A stretch of DNA of 64,000 bases from an uncultured Collinsella sp. (GCA_902492235.1 CABUKS010000007.1:14354-78353); one strand, 5' to 3'. Counted from the stretch's first letter, positions 10,357 to 19,489 are shown. The notes: generated by a model not told the origin, from the sequence alone. Made by a program: numbers and translations.

Positions 10357-11319
10357 GTGGCAGCAGAGACGCCTTGCTCGGTCCTCTATAACGATATTCG
10401 CTCGTTCGGCGGTCTTAAACATCTCGAGATCGCCCGAATGCTCATCAATGGAAACTCTTATCTCGGCAGTACCCTGCTCGACAAATGCTCTACCAACCGC
10501 TCGTACCTCACTCGCTACATCGTCCACCGCGAGCCTGATCAGTGTGCGCCAGGTATCTACAATGACCTTACCGTCTCCACGCTTAACCTTGCCGCCGCCA
10601 TTAGCAACAAGCTCGGCGGAGGCGACCGCGCCTATCAGGAAATATCCGAGCATTACAGCGGCCCGGCGGCCCAAGGCATGATGTCGATTCTCGCCGATTA
10701 TGACCTCGACGACCGCCTCTACGCCAACGCCTTGGGGCGTATCAACAGCTCCGATGACCACAGCGCCCGCGAAAAAAGCACGCTCTTCTTGATGCTCTTT
10801 GTGGCAACGGGGGCGCTCGCCGATCCCGTTCAGGGCGTGGCCACCGTCGAGCGCTTTTGCGACAGCAAGACGGACGAGCACTTTGGCACCACCGAAACTA
10901 CCGTCGGACGTGGCTTTATGAGCAGCCTGGAGCAGCCACGCACCGTCGCCCCCAACCTCGGTCTGCTCAGAACCCATGCCGACAACTGCGCCGACATGCA
11001 AATCCATCCCCTCACACGCGATCCGCACGGCACCGTGATTGGTTCTTTGCCCAAAACCTCGCCCAGCATCACCGATGTGGGCGCCGACGCATCGCGCGAG
11101 CATCTTCGCATTTGGCTTGAGGGTGAGCACTGGTACGCCCAGGGCCTTGGATCGACCAACGGCACGGTGCTCGAATCGGGCGCGCGCGACGGCGATATTG
11201 TGATTGAGCCGCCGCGCGACCAACGCGAGCCCGGCAAGATCTATCCCCCAGTGGAAATCGAAAACAGCGACAGGCTCCATCTGGGTCTCTACACGACATT
11301 CCTTGTCATTGTGGACTAG
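10357..11319 (+). CDS. FHA-domain protein paired with a Ser/Thr kinase
   Basis: 320 aa, cytoplasmic. The C-terminal 95 residues form a forkhead-associated domain with the canonical SREHLRI and GSTNGT motifs that bind phosphothreonine. The N-terminal 220 residues are helical and not recognised; FLMLFVATGALADPVQGV suggests a packed helical bundle rather than a membrane segment. The gene lies 172 bp before a membrane Ser/Thr kinase on the same strand, so it is probably a substrate or reader of that kinase. GTG 10357 follows AAAGGAGG at 10344-10351; the longer frame from a TTG at 10327 would place that ribosome site inside the gene and is rejected. Confidence 0.85.
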   Translation: MAAETPCSVLYNDIRSFGGLKHLEIARMLINGNSYLGSTLLDKCSTNRSYLTRYIVHREPDQCAPGIYNDLTVSTLNLAAAISNKLGGGDRAYQEISEHYSGPAAQGMMSILADYDLDDRLYANALGRINSSDDHSAREKSTLFLMLFVATGALADPVQGVATVERFCDSKTDEHFGTTETTVGRGFMSSLEQPRTVAPNLGLLRTHADNCADMQIHPLTRDPHGTVIGSLPKTSPSITDVGADASREHLRIWLEGEHWYAQGLGSTNGTVLESGARDGDIVIEPPRDQREPGKIYPPVEIENSDRLHLGLYTTFLVIVD

Positions 11320-11332
11320 CGCGGACGGTGAT

Positions 11333-11364
11333 CGAAAGACGGTCGCCGTCCGTCTTTCGTCTTC
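11333..11364 (+). terminator. Terminator-like hairpin after the FHA gene
   Basis: CGAAAGACG / CGTCTTTCG stem, 9-nt loop, then TCTTCT. The short T-rich tail is weak, so partial read-through into the kinase gene is possible. Confidence 0.55.
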
Positions 11365-11397
11365 TACCTTCTGCGTCGTAAACGACAATGCTCAGCG

Positions 11398-11458
11398 GTA
11401 TACGTGGGCAGTGCGGCTATCATGGTACTTTACCGATATCCGCACTGCTCACGTATAC
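11398..11458. repeat. Inverted repeat upstream of the kinase gene
   Basis: GTATACGTGGGCAGTGCGG at 11398-11416 pairs with CCGCACTGCTCACGTATAC at 11440-11458, loop 23 nt. It could be an operator, an RNA hairpin or another dispersed repeat. Confidence 0.65.
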
Positions 11459-11490
11459 GTGCGGCAACCCATGCCAGACAAAGGAACGCC

Positions 11491-13575
11491 ATGGATACTA
11501 CCGATAGCGCCTATGGCGACAAACTCATCCGTCTCGATACGTTCGATACCGCCGTGGCGGTCGACCCCAGCGCCGAGGACGACGCCAAGCGTCGGTTTAT
11601 GACGCTTATTCTCCAGACGGCCCACCGCAACAACGGCAACATCGGACACGTGCTGCGCGCGACCAACACGAGCGGCGAGGTCTTTGCCGTCAAGCTACTC
11701 AAGGACAACGCCATCCTTTCCGGCCAAGCCCCCGACCGCTCCGCCGAGCAATCGGCAGCGCACCTGGCCAGCACCGCCGCGCTGTTCGAGGAGTACCGTC
11801 ATCTGTGTACCGTCTCGCACCTGCGCGGATTTCCGCGCGTCTATGGCTACGGATCGTGCGAGGATGACCCTCTCATCCTCATGGAGTGGGTCGAGGGCAC
11901 CTCGCTCAAGCAGGCGCTTCCCCTGCTTCTGCACGACGCCTCGGGCGGGCTGACCACCCAGATGGTCGCCGCCGTCGGAAACGCCGTGCTTCGTGCGCTC
12001 TTGATGACCCAAGGCCTCGTGAATCCGGTCATCCATCGCGACCTGTCGCCTGCCAATATCATGTTCCGCACCACTAGCCGAACGCTCGAGCAGCAGATTG
12101 CTGATTGTTCCTTTGACCCCTGCCTCATCGACATGGGCTCCGCGACCATGGCTCTCGGCGACGACACGATCACCCGGCGCGCCGACATCTGGCGTTTTGC
12201 CACGCCCGCATACGCCGCGCCCGAGATGCTCACGCAGGATATCGAAGGCATCGCGGCCCTTCGCCGTTCGCCGGCAATCGACGTCTATGCGCTTTCGAGC
12301 ATTCTGTACCAGCTCTACAGCGGTCGCAAACCGTTTGACTTTGAGTCGACGAACGCCGCTGCAACCGGCTCGTTCTATCTCGTAAAGACCAAGACCAAGC
12401 CGGCACCGCTCGAGCCGCGCTGCGAGGGCGATGAGGCGCTCGTCCAGATCATCATGAAGGGTCTCTCAGTCGAGCAGTGCGATCGTCCCACCGAGCAGCA
12501 GATGCTCGAGGTGCTCTCGGCATACCTCACCGACGCCGAATCCGAAGGCCGCGAAGGTGCAGGAGACGAGGCCGCAATTGATATCGATTCTGGCACGCAC
12601 CTTAAGGTCGACGTCGCCGGCGAGCGCGCACGAGAGATCCTGAATCAGGCCCGCCACGATGCCATGACCCGCCGCCGCTTTATTATCGGCGGCGCTATCG
12701 CAGCCGTTGCGGGGCTCAGCGTTATCGGGGCGGCAACCCATGGCTTTGGCATCCCCGCCTACCTTGACGGCATCCGCGGTTCACTTGACGACTACACCTG
12801 GGATCAGCTGCAAGAGATTTCGCTCAAGATTAAGGCCGCCGAGACCCGTAGCGAGGCACGCGAGATTGCCAAGCGCTATCACCTGCTCGATGACAACGGG
12901 CATATCCCCTATCCATGCACCAAGCGCGTCACGCTCACCAACGGGCTGCAGGTTGGCGCGCAGCTTGTGGGTATCCGCCACGACGAGCTTCTAGACGGTA
13001 CGGGCAAGGCCGGGCTGACGTTTATGTTCGACGCGGGTATTGCCGAGCGCAACGCTGCAGCTGAACCGCCGAGCGCCGGCTGGGCAGATTGCGAGCTGCG
13101 GGAATGGCTCAACGGCGACGGCCTTAAGCTGCTACCCAACGAGTTGCGCGCGCTCATTAAAGGGGTCAAGAAGGTCTCGAACAATGTGGGCGCCGCCAAC
13201 AGTGCATCGTGTCTGAGCGAGTTGCCCGCAACCCTTTGGCTGCCCGCCATGGTCGAGCTGTGCGGTACGCAACCGCCCGATTCGTTTGCCAAGGACTATC
13301 ACTACCTGGCAGACATCTACAACAGCGAGGGCAAGGAGTACCAACTCTTCCGCGAGCTCAAGGTGAGCCCGTATTCCACGAACGAGACGATGGTCCGTCA
13401 GTGGAAGGGCAAGGACACCTGCTGGTGGGAGCGCACGGTGAGCCCCGACTCATCGGAGAGTGGAGGCACACTCTATTTGAATCGCGTGGGCCACGACGGC
13501 GACGCCTTTACGTACGCAACGCCTGCGGACAAGCCAAACAAACGAACCTGTGTGATCCCCGGATTCTGTATCTAG
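11491..13575 (+). CDS. Membrane eukaryotic-like Ser/Thr protein kinase with extracytoplasmic DUF6273-like domain
   Basis: 694 aa. Kinase domain roughly residues 30-340: ATP lysine in FAVKLLKDN, catalytic loop HRDLSPANIMF, and IDMGSA in place of DFG. An APE-like segment (AAPEML) follows. One membrane segment near residues 393-415 (FIIGGAIAAVAGLSVIGAA) separates it from a 275-residue outer part containing ELREWLNG...LIKGVKKV, which resembles DUF6273 modules. The outer part may sense a ligand. The FHA protein upstream is the likely partner. ATG 11491 follows AAAGGA by 5 bp; the longer frame overlaps the inverted repeat and is rejected. The DMG variant occurs in active kinases, so activity is plausible. 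Confidence 0.88.
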   Translation: MDTTDSAYGDKLIRLDTFDTAVAVDPSAEDDAKRRFMTLILQTAHRNNGNIGHVLRATNTSGEVFAVKLLKDNAILSGQAPDRSAEQSAAHLASTAALFEEYRHLCTVSHLRGFPRVYGYGSCEDDPLILMEWVEGTSLKQALPLLLHDASGGLTTQMVAAVGNAVLRALLMTQGLVNPVIHRDLSPANIMFRTTSRTLEQQIADCSFDPCLIDMGSATMALGDDTITRRADIWRFATPAYAAPEMLTQDIEGIAALRRSPAIDVYALSSILYQLYSGRKPFDFESTNAAATGSFYLVKTKTKPAPLEPRCEGDEALVQIIMKGLSVEQCDRPTEQQMLEVLSAYLTDAESEGREGAGDEAAIDIDSGTHLKVDVAGERAREILNQARHDAMTRRRFIIGGAIAAVAGLSVIGAATHGFGIPAYLDGIRGSLDDYTWDQLQEISLKIKAAETRSEAREIAKRYHLLDDNGHIPYPCTKRVTLTNGLQVGAQLVGIRHDELLDGTGKAGLTFMFDAGIAERNAAAEPPSAGWADCELREWLNGDGLKLLPNELRALIKGVKKVSNNVGAANSASCLSELPATLWLPAMVELCGTQPPDSFAKDYHYLADIYNSEGKEYQLFRELKVSPYSTNETMVRQWKGKDTCWWERTVSPDSSESGGTLYLNRVGHDGDAFTYATPADKPNKRTCVIPGFCI

Positions 13576-13616
13576 AGAGCGGGCGTCTTGCCGTGACGGG
13601 ACCCCTCCCCGGCAAT

Positions 13617-13883
13617 TGTCTCGATCTGTAACAGTTAGAGGTCATATTTGCTGCTAGATGTTACAGAACGAGACATTGAGTTTCCTGCCAACTGTTTGTC
13701 TTGATCTGTAACAAATACTCGGTAAAACGGGGTCTAGTTGTTACAGATCGAGACGTTAGTTTTCGGCTGAAATGTTTGTCTAAATCTGTAACAGCTATGG
13801 TTCAAAAACCGGTCCAGACGTTACAGATTGAGATGATTGGTTGGGACGGTCCATCGGCCAACCAACTATCCTCATCTGTAACG
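13617..13883. repeat. 59-bp hairpin array B (three units plus a half unit)
   Basis: Units at 13617-13675, 13697-13755 and 13777-13835, period exactly 80 bp. A single left arm (TATCCTCATCTGTAACG) follows at 13867-13883, 10 bp out of register. Arms match the 10038 array. The third unit pairs CTAAATCTGTAAC with GTTACAGATTGAG. It lies between the kinase gene and the copA promoter. Confidence 0.9.
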
Positions 13884-13903
13884 AAATGTCATACATTTCT
13901 TTC

Positions 13904-13939
13904 TGTACTGTACACCCCCAGGGGGTATGGGTGTATAGT
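13904..13939 (+). promoter_or_regulatory. copA promoter with CsoR-type operator
   Basis: A GC-centred palindrome ACCCCCAGGGGGT at 13914-13926, inside TACACCCCCAGGGGGTATGG, matches the layout of CsoR operators. It lies between a weak -35 region and a good -10 (TATAGT, 13934-13939), so a bound repressor would block RNA polymerase. A csoR gene is encoded at 16838-17110. Confidence 0.75.
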
Positions 13940-13986
13940 ATCAGCAGGTTAACAATTCCAACACCGAACCACAGAAAGGAGGAGCC

Positions 13987-16326
13987 ATGGCTCAAGATAA
14001 GTTTGACGTGGGCGGCATGACGTGCGCCGCGTGCCAAGCGCACGTGGACCGTGCCGTCAGCAAACTCGACGGCGTCCAAAGTGTCGCGGTCAATCTGCTC
14101 GCCGGCTCTATGCTGGTGGACTACGACCCTGCGCAGGTCTCCCCCGACGACATCTGCACCGCTGTCGACCGCGCGGGCTACTCGGCCTCGCCCGTCAGCA
14201 CGGGCATCGACGCCTCCCAAAACGGCAGTACGCAAGCCAGGTCCGGCGCCGCCCATATGGAGTCGCCCACCAAAAAGCTGGAGGCCGCCGCCTCCGCCAT
14301 GCGCACCCGCCTCATCATCTCGATCGTATTCCTCATCCCACTGTTCTACATAGGCATGGGGCACATGCTCGGCTGGCCGCTGCCCGGTATTTTCACCGAC
14401 CATACCCACAGCATGACACTCGCGCTCACCGAGCTCGTCCTGCTCATCCCCATCGTCTACGTCAACGACGCGTACTTTATCAACGGGTTTAAATCGCTCG
14501 CGCACGGCGCGCCCACCATGGACGCCCTTATTGCCGTGGGCGCCACCGCCTCCATCGCCTGGTCGCTCTACGCCATGTTCATCATGGCCGACCAGCTAGC
14601 CGCAGGTCAGGTGCACGAGGCCATGATGACGAGCATGGACAACCTGTATTTTGAGAGCGCTGGCACCATCCTGTCGCTCGTCACCGTGGGCAAATACCTC
14701 GAGACGCGCAGCAAGTCCAAGACCGGCGGCGCTATCGAGGCGCTCATCGACTTGGCACCCAAGACCGCGACCGTCGTGGCAGAGGACGGCAGCGAGGCCA
14801 CCGTCGACGTCGATGCCATTCTGCCCGGCCAGGTGCTGCGTGTGCGCCCCGGCGAGTCCATCCCCGTTGACGGCGTGGTGCTCGAGGGCAGCTCGGCCGT
14901 GGACGAAAGCGCGCTCACCGGCGAATCCATTCCCGTGGAGAAGACCGCCGGCGACACTGTCAATGCGGCCACGGTCAACCGCACGGGCTCGTTTACCTTC
15001 CGCGCCACGCGTGTGGGTGCCGACACGTCGCTCGCCAAGATTATCCAGCTCGTCGAGGACGCCAACGCCACCAAGGCGCCTATCGCCCGCATGGCCGACA
15101 AAGTCGCCGGCGTGTTCGTGCCCGTGGTGTTCGTGATCTCGGCCGTGACCTTTGCGGCGTGGATGGCACTGACCGGCAGCATAAACGAGGCGCTCACCTC
15201 CGCCGTGGCCGTGCTGGTGATCAGCTGCCCGTGCGCGCTGGGTCTGGCCACGCCCGTCGCCATTATGGTCGGCACCGGCAAGGGCGCCGAGATGGGCATT
15301 CTGTTCAAGAGCGCCGAGGCGCTGGAGAACCTGCGCAGCGTAGGTACCGTGGTGCTCGATAAGACGGGCACGGTCACCCGGGGTAAGCCTGCCGTGACCG
15401 ATATCGTGGTAGCCACGCGCGCTGACGGCTCGCCCGCCATGAGCGAAAAGGCGCTGCTCAAGCTGGCCGCCGCGCTGGAGCGCTCGAGCGAGCACCCGCT
15501 GGCCGAGGCGATTATGGCCGAATGCGAGACGCGCGGAATTGTCGCGCGCATGGTCGAGGACTTTGCCGCCGCGCCCGGGCGAGGCGTTACGGCGCGCGAG
15601 GGGCAAAACGTCATTGCAGCCGGCAACATGCGCCTGATGGACGAGCTGGGCGTTACCGTGCCCGCGGGTCTTGCCGAGCAATTTGCCGCCGAGGGCAAGA
15701 CGCCGCTGTTCTTTGCCAAGAACGGCGAGCTTGCCGGCACCATTGCCGTGGCTGACGAGGTCAAGGAAACGAGCGCCGAGGCCATCGCCGCGCTCCGCAA
15801 GCTCGGCGTCGACGTACGCATGCTCACCGGCGATAACCGCGTGACGGCCGAGGCCATCGCCCGCCGCGTGGGACTGAGAAGCGAACAGGTTATCGCCGAC
15901 GTCCTGCCCGCTGACAAGGAACGCCACGTGCGCGAACTGCAGGATGCGGGCGGCAAGGTCGCCATGGTGGGCGACGGCATCAACGACTCCCCCGCTCTGG
16001 CGCGCGCCGACGTGGGTCTGGCCATCGGCACCGGCGCCGACATCGCCAAGGAGGGGGCAGATGTGGTGCTCATGCGCAGCGACCTCATGGACGTCGCCCG
16101 CGCCATCGAGCTTTCGCGCGCCACGATCCGCAACATCAAGCAGGACCTGTTCTGGGCACTGTTCTACAACGGCATCGGCATTCCGCTCGCCGCGGGTGTG
16201 TTCTTCCCCCTCACGGGTTGGCAACTCTCGCCGATGTTTGGCGCCGCGGCGATGAGCCTGTCGAGCGTGTGTGTTGTTTCCAACGCGCTGCGCCTGCGAA
16301 CCTTTAAGCCTAAAGTGGCAAAATAG
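13987..16326 (+). CDS. copA: Copper-translocating P-type ATPase
   Basis: 779 aa P1B-type ATPase. One N-terminal heavy-metal-associated domain has GGMTCAACQAH. Membrane helices then lead to the ion-binding SCPCALG, and the catalytic parts include TGES (actuator), DKTGT (phosphorylated Asp) and GDGIND (hinge). CPC in helix 6 indicates Cu+ export. The ATG is preceded by AAAGGAGG 6 bp away. It heads a copper cluster with a CopZ-like chaperone and CsoR downstream on the same strand, and a CsoR-like operator lies just upstream. Family identity is certain; Cu+ rather than Ag+ or another soft metal follows from context. Confidence 0.95.
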   Translation: MAQDKFDVGGMTCAACQAHVDRAVSKLDGVQSVAVNLLAGSMLVDYDPAQVSPDDICTAVDRAGYSASPVSTGIDASQNGSTQARSGAAHMESPTKKLEAAASAMRTRLIISIVFLIPLFYIGMGHMLGWPLPGIFTDHTHSMTLALTELVLLIPIVYVNDAYFINGFKSLAHGAPTMDALIAVGATASIAWSLYAMFIMADQLAAGQVHEAMMTSMDNLYFESAGTILSLVTVGKYLETRSKSKTGGAIEALIDLAPKTATVVAEDGSEATVDVDAILPGQVLRVRPGESIPVDGVVLEGSSAVDESALTGESIPVEKTAGDTVNAATVNRTGSFTFRATRVGADTSLAKIIQLVEDANATKAPIARMADKVAGVFVPVVFVISAVTFAAWMALTGSINEALTSAVAVLVISCPCALGLATPVAIMVGTGKGAEMGILFKSAEALENLRSVGTVVLDKTGTVTRGKPAVTDIVVATRADGSPAMSEKALLKLAAALERSSEHPLAEAIMAECETRGIVARMVEDFAAAPGRGVTAREGQNVIAAGNMRLMDELGVTVPAGLAEQFAAEGKTPLFFAKNGELAGTIAVADEVKETSAEAIAALRKLGVDVRMLTGDNRVTAEAIARRVGLRSEQVIADVLPADKERHVRELQDAGGKVAMVGDGINDSPALARADVGLAIGTGADIAKEGADVVLMRSDLMDVARAIELSRATIRNIKQDLFWALFYNGIGIPLAAGVFFPLTGWQLSPMFGAAAMSLSSVCVVSNALRLRTFKPKVAK

Positions 16327-16359
16327 GCTCACCACTCACCATTAAGTCCATTTATAACG

Positions 16360-16458
16360 GGCTTTCCAGGTGCCCGAGATTGACCTGAAAGAGGAGCGAC
16401 ACGTACTTTGGTACGCGAGCGACAGCCTGAAGATCAAGGTCGGGTGCCTGGGAAAGCC
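16360..16458. repeat. Long imperfect hairpin between copA and copZ
   Basis: GGCTTTCCAGGTGCCCGAGA at 16360-16379 pairs imperfectly with the complement ending CGGGTGCCTGGGAAAGCC at 16441-16458. The roughly 100-nt RNA hairpin has no T-run, so it may stabilise or process the mRNA rather than terminate it. Confidence 0.65.
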
Positions 16459-16480
16459 GACACAACAGAGAGGAATACCC

Positions 16481-16702
16481 ATGCGTTACACAATCAAGAC
16501 TTCCGGCCTCATGTGCGGCCATTGCGATGCCACCGTCGAGACGGCGTTGCTCAACATAGCCGGCGTGACCGACGCCGACGCCGACCACGAGACCCAGACC
16601 GTACAGGTGGAGTGCGCCGACACCGTGACCGCCGAGCAGCTCGCCGCCGCTGTCGAGGCCGCGGGCGAGAAGTTCCACGCCCTATCCGTGACCGCCGCGT
16701 AG
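16481..16702 (+). CDS. copZ: Heavy-metal-associated (CopZ-like) copper chaperone
   Basis: 73 aa, a single HMA domain. The metal site is SGLMCGHCDAT (CxxC) near residues 11-14. It would carry Cu+ to CopA, encoded 155 bp upstream on the same strand. ATG 16481 follows GAGAGGAA by 5 bp; the longer frame from 16370 runs through the intergenic hairpin and is rejected. The C-terminal half is alanine and glutamate rich but keeps the beta-alpha-beta spacing of the fold. Confidence 0.88.
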   Translation: MRYTIKTSGLMCGHCDATVETALLNIAGVTDADADHETQTVQVECADTVTAEQLAAAVEAAGEKFHALSVTAA

Positions 16703-16728
16703 CAGACGCTGTCTACTCAATCCCCAGA

Positions 16729-16795
16729 AGTTGCGGTGAAATACGGACTGTTGTGCCGCCCTAGGCCTTTAAACGGTCCGTATTTCACCGCAACT
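16729..16795. repeat. 67-bp hairpin repeat (AGTTGCGGTGAAATA family), copy 2
   Basis: Arms 16729-16750 and 16774-16795, 23-nt loop. At the arm position that is mismatched in copies 1 and 3, this copy pairs (ATACGGAC with GTCCGTAT). It lies between copZ and csoR. Confidence 0.85.
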
Positions 16796-16837
16796 GACAG
16801 GGATATCCGAAAGATCGACCAGAAACGAGGACCCGCC

Positions 16838-17110
16838 ATGATGGCAGACCACAAATCGGTGACCCGCATGCTCAAGACGGCGCGCGGCCAGATCGACGGC
16901 ATCTTGCGGATGGTCGATGAGGACCGTTATTGCGTCGATATTTCCACGCAGCTCATGGCCACGCAGGCACTCCTCGCGCGTATTAACGCCGACGTGCTCA
17001 AGGCGCATATCGAGGGCTGCGTGACTTCGGCAATCGAATCGGGCGACGAAGACCTAAAGGCCGCCAAGCTCGCCGAGATCGAACGCGTTGTCGACAAGCT
17101 CTCCAAGTAA
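16838..17110 (+). CDS. csoR: CsoR-family copper-sensing repressor
   Basis: 90 aa, the all-helical CsoR/RcnR/DUF156 fold. The copper ligands of CsoR are recognisable as Cys in DRYCVDIS and the His and Cys in AHIEGCV. The RGQIDGILRMVDED segment is the conserved DNA-facing part. It would repress the copA promoter at 13904-13939 and release it when Cu+ binds. ATG 16838 has GAGG upstream; the next codon is also ATG. The longer frame from 16736 reads through the hairpin repeat and is rejected. Confidence 0.92.
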   Translation: MMADHKSVTRMLKTARGQIDGILRMVDEDRYCVDISTQLMATQALLARINADVLKAHIEGCVTSAIESGDEDLKAAKLAEIERVVDKLSK

Positions 17111-17213
17111 TTGGGGCATTGGGGACAGACTTCTTTACACCGTCTTGGTGTTCCGGGGACAGGTATGTTTGTACCGCATTGGTGCAGATTGACCTGTCCC
17201 CCTTGCTCTAAAT
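17111..17213. repeat. Dispersed GGGGACAGGT-type repeats
   Basis: Two direct partial copies (TTGGGGACAGACTTCTTTACACC, GGGGACAGGTATGTTTGTACC; each shorter than the full element) followed by an inverted one (GGTGCAGATTGACCTGTCCCC). They are related to 7311-7452 and 52918-53060. No gene is seen here. Confidence 0.65.
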
Positions 17214-17256
17214 CGGGTATAAAGGCGTGCAGCATATCGAACGAAAGGCAATTTGC

Positions 17257-17730
17257 ATGAATGACTTTATGAAGGGTCGCAATGGTGCCGATGAACTCAC
17301 CATCGTGATGGGTTTTGCGGGTATTGTCATCGCGATGATCGGATCGATAGCCCGCATCCAGTGGCTCAGCTGGATCGCCATCGCCGTCATCGTGATTGGC
17401 GTACTGCGCGGCCTGTCCAAAAATATCGATGCACGTCGCAAGGAGAACGAGGCCTTTGTCGCCGGCTCGGCTAAGGTCCCCGGCTTGGGCAAGTTCGTCG
17501 CCAGCTTGGGCGGCGGCGCTGCAGCAGCCAGCACCTCACGCGCGGCCGGCACCAGCAAGGAGGACTTTGAACGTGCCAAGCGCACAGCCAAGAAGATGTG
17601 GAAGGGCCGCAAGACCACAGCCTATCTCAAGTGCCCCAACTGCGGCCAGATGCTCTCCGTTCCCAAGGGCAAGGGCAAGATCCGCGTCACCTGCCCCAAG
17701 TGCCACGCCAAGATGGAAACGCGCTCCTAG
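17257..17730 (+). CDS. Two-helix membrane protein with C-terminal zinc ribbon, function unknown
   Basis: 157 aa. Residues 12-55 form two adjacent hydrophobic helices (LTIVMGFAGIVIAMIGSI, WLSWIAIAVIVIGVLRGL). A basic linker of about 60 residues follows, then a zinc ribbon with CPNCGQM and CPKCHAK. The ribbon should face the cytoplasm. I do not recognise the family. ATG 17257 has GAAAGG about 8 bp upstream. It stands alone between repeats and a strong terminator. Confidence 0.75.
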   Translation: MNDFMKGRNGADELTIVMGFAGIVIAMIGSIARIQWLSWIAIAVIVIGVLRGLSKNIDARRKENEAFVAGSAKVPGLGKFVASLGGGAAAASTSRAAGTSKEDFERAKRTAKKMWKGRKTTAYLKCPNCGQMLSVPKGKGKIRVTCPKCHAKMETRS

Positions 17731-17752
17731 CCGCTACACCATAGGACAAAAT

Positions 17753-17789
17753 AAAAGCCGAGGCCTCGCGCTGAGACCTCGGCTTTTTT
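17753..17789. terminator. Bidirectional terminator
   Basis: AAAAGCCGAGG...CCTCGGCTTTTTT serves both the rightward zinc-ribbon gene and the leftward amidohydrolase. A second small inverted repeat (AACAAGGGGACCGTCCCTTT) follows at 17796. Confidence 0.85.
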
Positions 17790-17822
17790 GAATGTAACAA
17801 GGGGACCGTCCCTTTGTCACGT

Positions 17823-19193
17823 CTACGCCACCCCGTCGCGGGCGAGCTCCTCGGCCAGCGCCTCGGCCGGCATCGCCATAATCGTGTCGAGCTCGGCGTC
17901 CACCTCGGGAATATGCTTCACCTTCAGCTTGCGCACCAGATCGCCACGGCACATCACGTGCATCGGCTCACGCAGGGCGCACGGGTCATCGAGCGGGTTC
18001 TTGCGCGTCACCAAAATGTCGGCGGCCTTACCGCACTCGATTGTGCCGGTCTCGCCGCCCAGCCCCAGTAGCTCGGCATTGACTTGCGTGGCCGTATGCA
18101 GCGCGAAGGCGTTGCTCACGCCGACATACTTGGCAAAATAGGCCACTTCACGCCACATGTCATACTGCGTCACAAACGGGCAGCTCGAATCTGTGCCAAG
18201 GCCCACCTTAACGCCAGCTTCCAGTGCGGCACGAGCGCTCTCGATAATGCCCGAGCACACGATATCGCCGTTCTTCTTTTGCGTATCGGTCGAATGGGTC
18301 TTTTCCGGGTCGAGCAATACAAACGGCAGCGCCGGGCTGATGGTGCAGGTCACGCTGGGCGCACGCCCCTCAAGCTGCGTGCCCGCGGCGCCACGGTACA
18401 GTTCCAGGATCTCGGGCGTCAACGGAGCGCCGTGCTCAATCGTGTCAACGCCGGCCTCAAGCGCGGCCTTCACGCCCTCGGTACTCTCGACATGGGCCAT
18501 AACCGGAAGGCCAACCTCGTGCGCCGCCTTGCACGCCGCTGCGACAACCTCCACCGGCATACGCAGCACACCCGGCTCGCCCACCTCAGTCGTATCGAAC
18601 ACGCCGCCCGTTACGAACAGTTTAATGACGTCGGCACCGCGCGCATACAGGTCGCGCACCTGTTCGGCTGCCTCGGCGGAACTGTTGGCCACCTGGGCGA
18701 ACAAGCCCGCACCATGGCCGCCCGGCACCGTGACGCCCGTTCCCGGCGCCACCAGGCGAGGACCTTGATATTTACCGGCATCGATAGCATCGCGCACGGC
18801 AAGATCGGCAAACAGCGGGTCGCCCGCACCGCGCACCGTGGTCACGCCACTTGCCAGCTGCTGCTGGGCGCTACCCTTAAGAACGTGGCGCACGATGGCA
18901 CGCCCCACGGGATTATCGAGCTTCTTCATCAGCGCGCCCGCATCGCCCGCCGAAACCGGCTTGCCCGAGCCGCACAGATGCACATGCATATTGATGAGGC
19001 CCGGCATGAGATACGCACCTGCCAGGTCGATGACCTCGGCACCTGCAGGCGCCTGCGCCACAGCACTGGGCCCCATCCACGTGATGACACCGCGCTCAAC
19101 GACCACGGCCATGTCGGGCTGCAGCTCCATATGTTCCGAACCATCCAGGACGGTCGCATTGATAAACAACGTGGAACGATCGGCAGACGCCAT
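17823..19193 (-). CDS. Metal-dependent amidohydrolase (imidazolonepropionase-like)
   Basis: 456 aa of the amidohydrolase superfamily. Metal ligands are visible in order: the HxH of INMHVHLCG, the His of VMAHVEST, the His of TIEHGAPL and the Asp of GLGTDSS. The first 60 residues and the extreme C-terminus build the beta-sandwich usual in the family. Relatives include Xaa-Pro dipeptidase-type and imidazolonepropionase-like enzymes, so the substrate (dipeptide, cyclic amide or lactone) cannot be read from sequence. ATG 19193 follows GGAGGAG by 6 bp. The longer frame to 19457 reads through a hairpin array and is rejected. Confidence 0.85.
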   Translation of the reverse strand: MASADRSTLFINATVLDGSEHMELQPDMAVVVERGVITWMGPSAVAQAPAGAEVIDLAGAYLMPGLINMHVHLCGSGKPVSAGDAGALMKKLDNPVGRAIVRHVLKGSAQQQLASGVTTVRGAGDPLFADLAVRDAIDAGKYQGPRLVAPGTGVTVPGGHGAGLFAQVANSSAEAAEQVRDLYARGADVIKLFVTGGVFDTTEVGEPGVLRMPVEVVAAACKAAHEVGLPVMAHVESTEGVKAALEAGVDTIEHGAPLTPEILELYRGAAGTQLEGRAPSVTCTISPALPFVLLDPEKTHSTDTQKKNGDIVCSGIIESARAALEAGVKVGLGTDSSCPFVTQYDMWREVAYFAKYVGVSNAFALHTATQVNAELLGLGGETGTIECGKAADILVTRKNPLDDPCALREPMHVMCRGDLVRKLKVKHIPEVDAELDTIMAMPAEALAEELARDGVA

Positions 19194-19342
19194 ATCGAGC
19201 TCCTCCCCCTCAGAAAACTTGAACATCTGTCCATTATTATCCAGTGTAGCCCGATTGCCACAGACATATCGGTTAACGGAGGAAAGAGCGGGATGTGGGG
19301 GACGGAATACGTTGCAGTCCCACTCCAGCGACACCAGGGAAA

Positions 19343-19482
19343 CATCTCGATCTGTAACAGGTACAAGGTTGTTGGGCCCCTTGCTGTTACAGATCAAGAC
19401 ATTCGGTCGACGTTTCACCGGTTTGTCTCGATCTATAACAATTACGAGCTCAAACAACCTCTAAACGTTACAGATCGAGACA
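19343..19482. repeat. 59-bp hairpin array C (two units)
   Basis: Units 19343-19401 and 19424-19482, period 81 bp. The second pairs CTCGATCTATAAC with GTTACAGATCGAG. The array ends 7 bp from the 3' end of the nuclease-fold gene. Confidence 0.9.
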
Positions 19483-19489
19483 AAACCTC

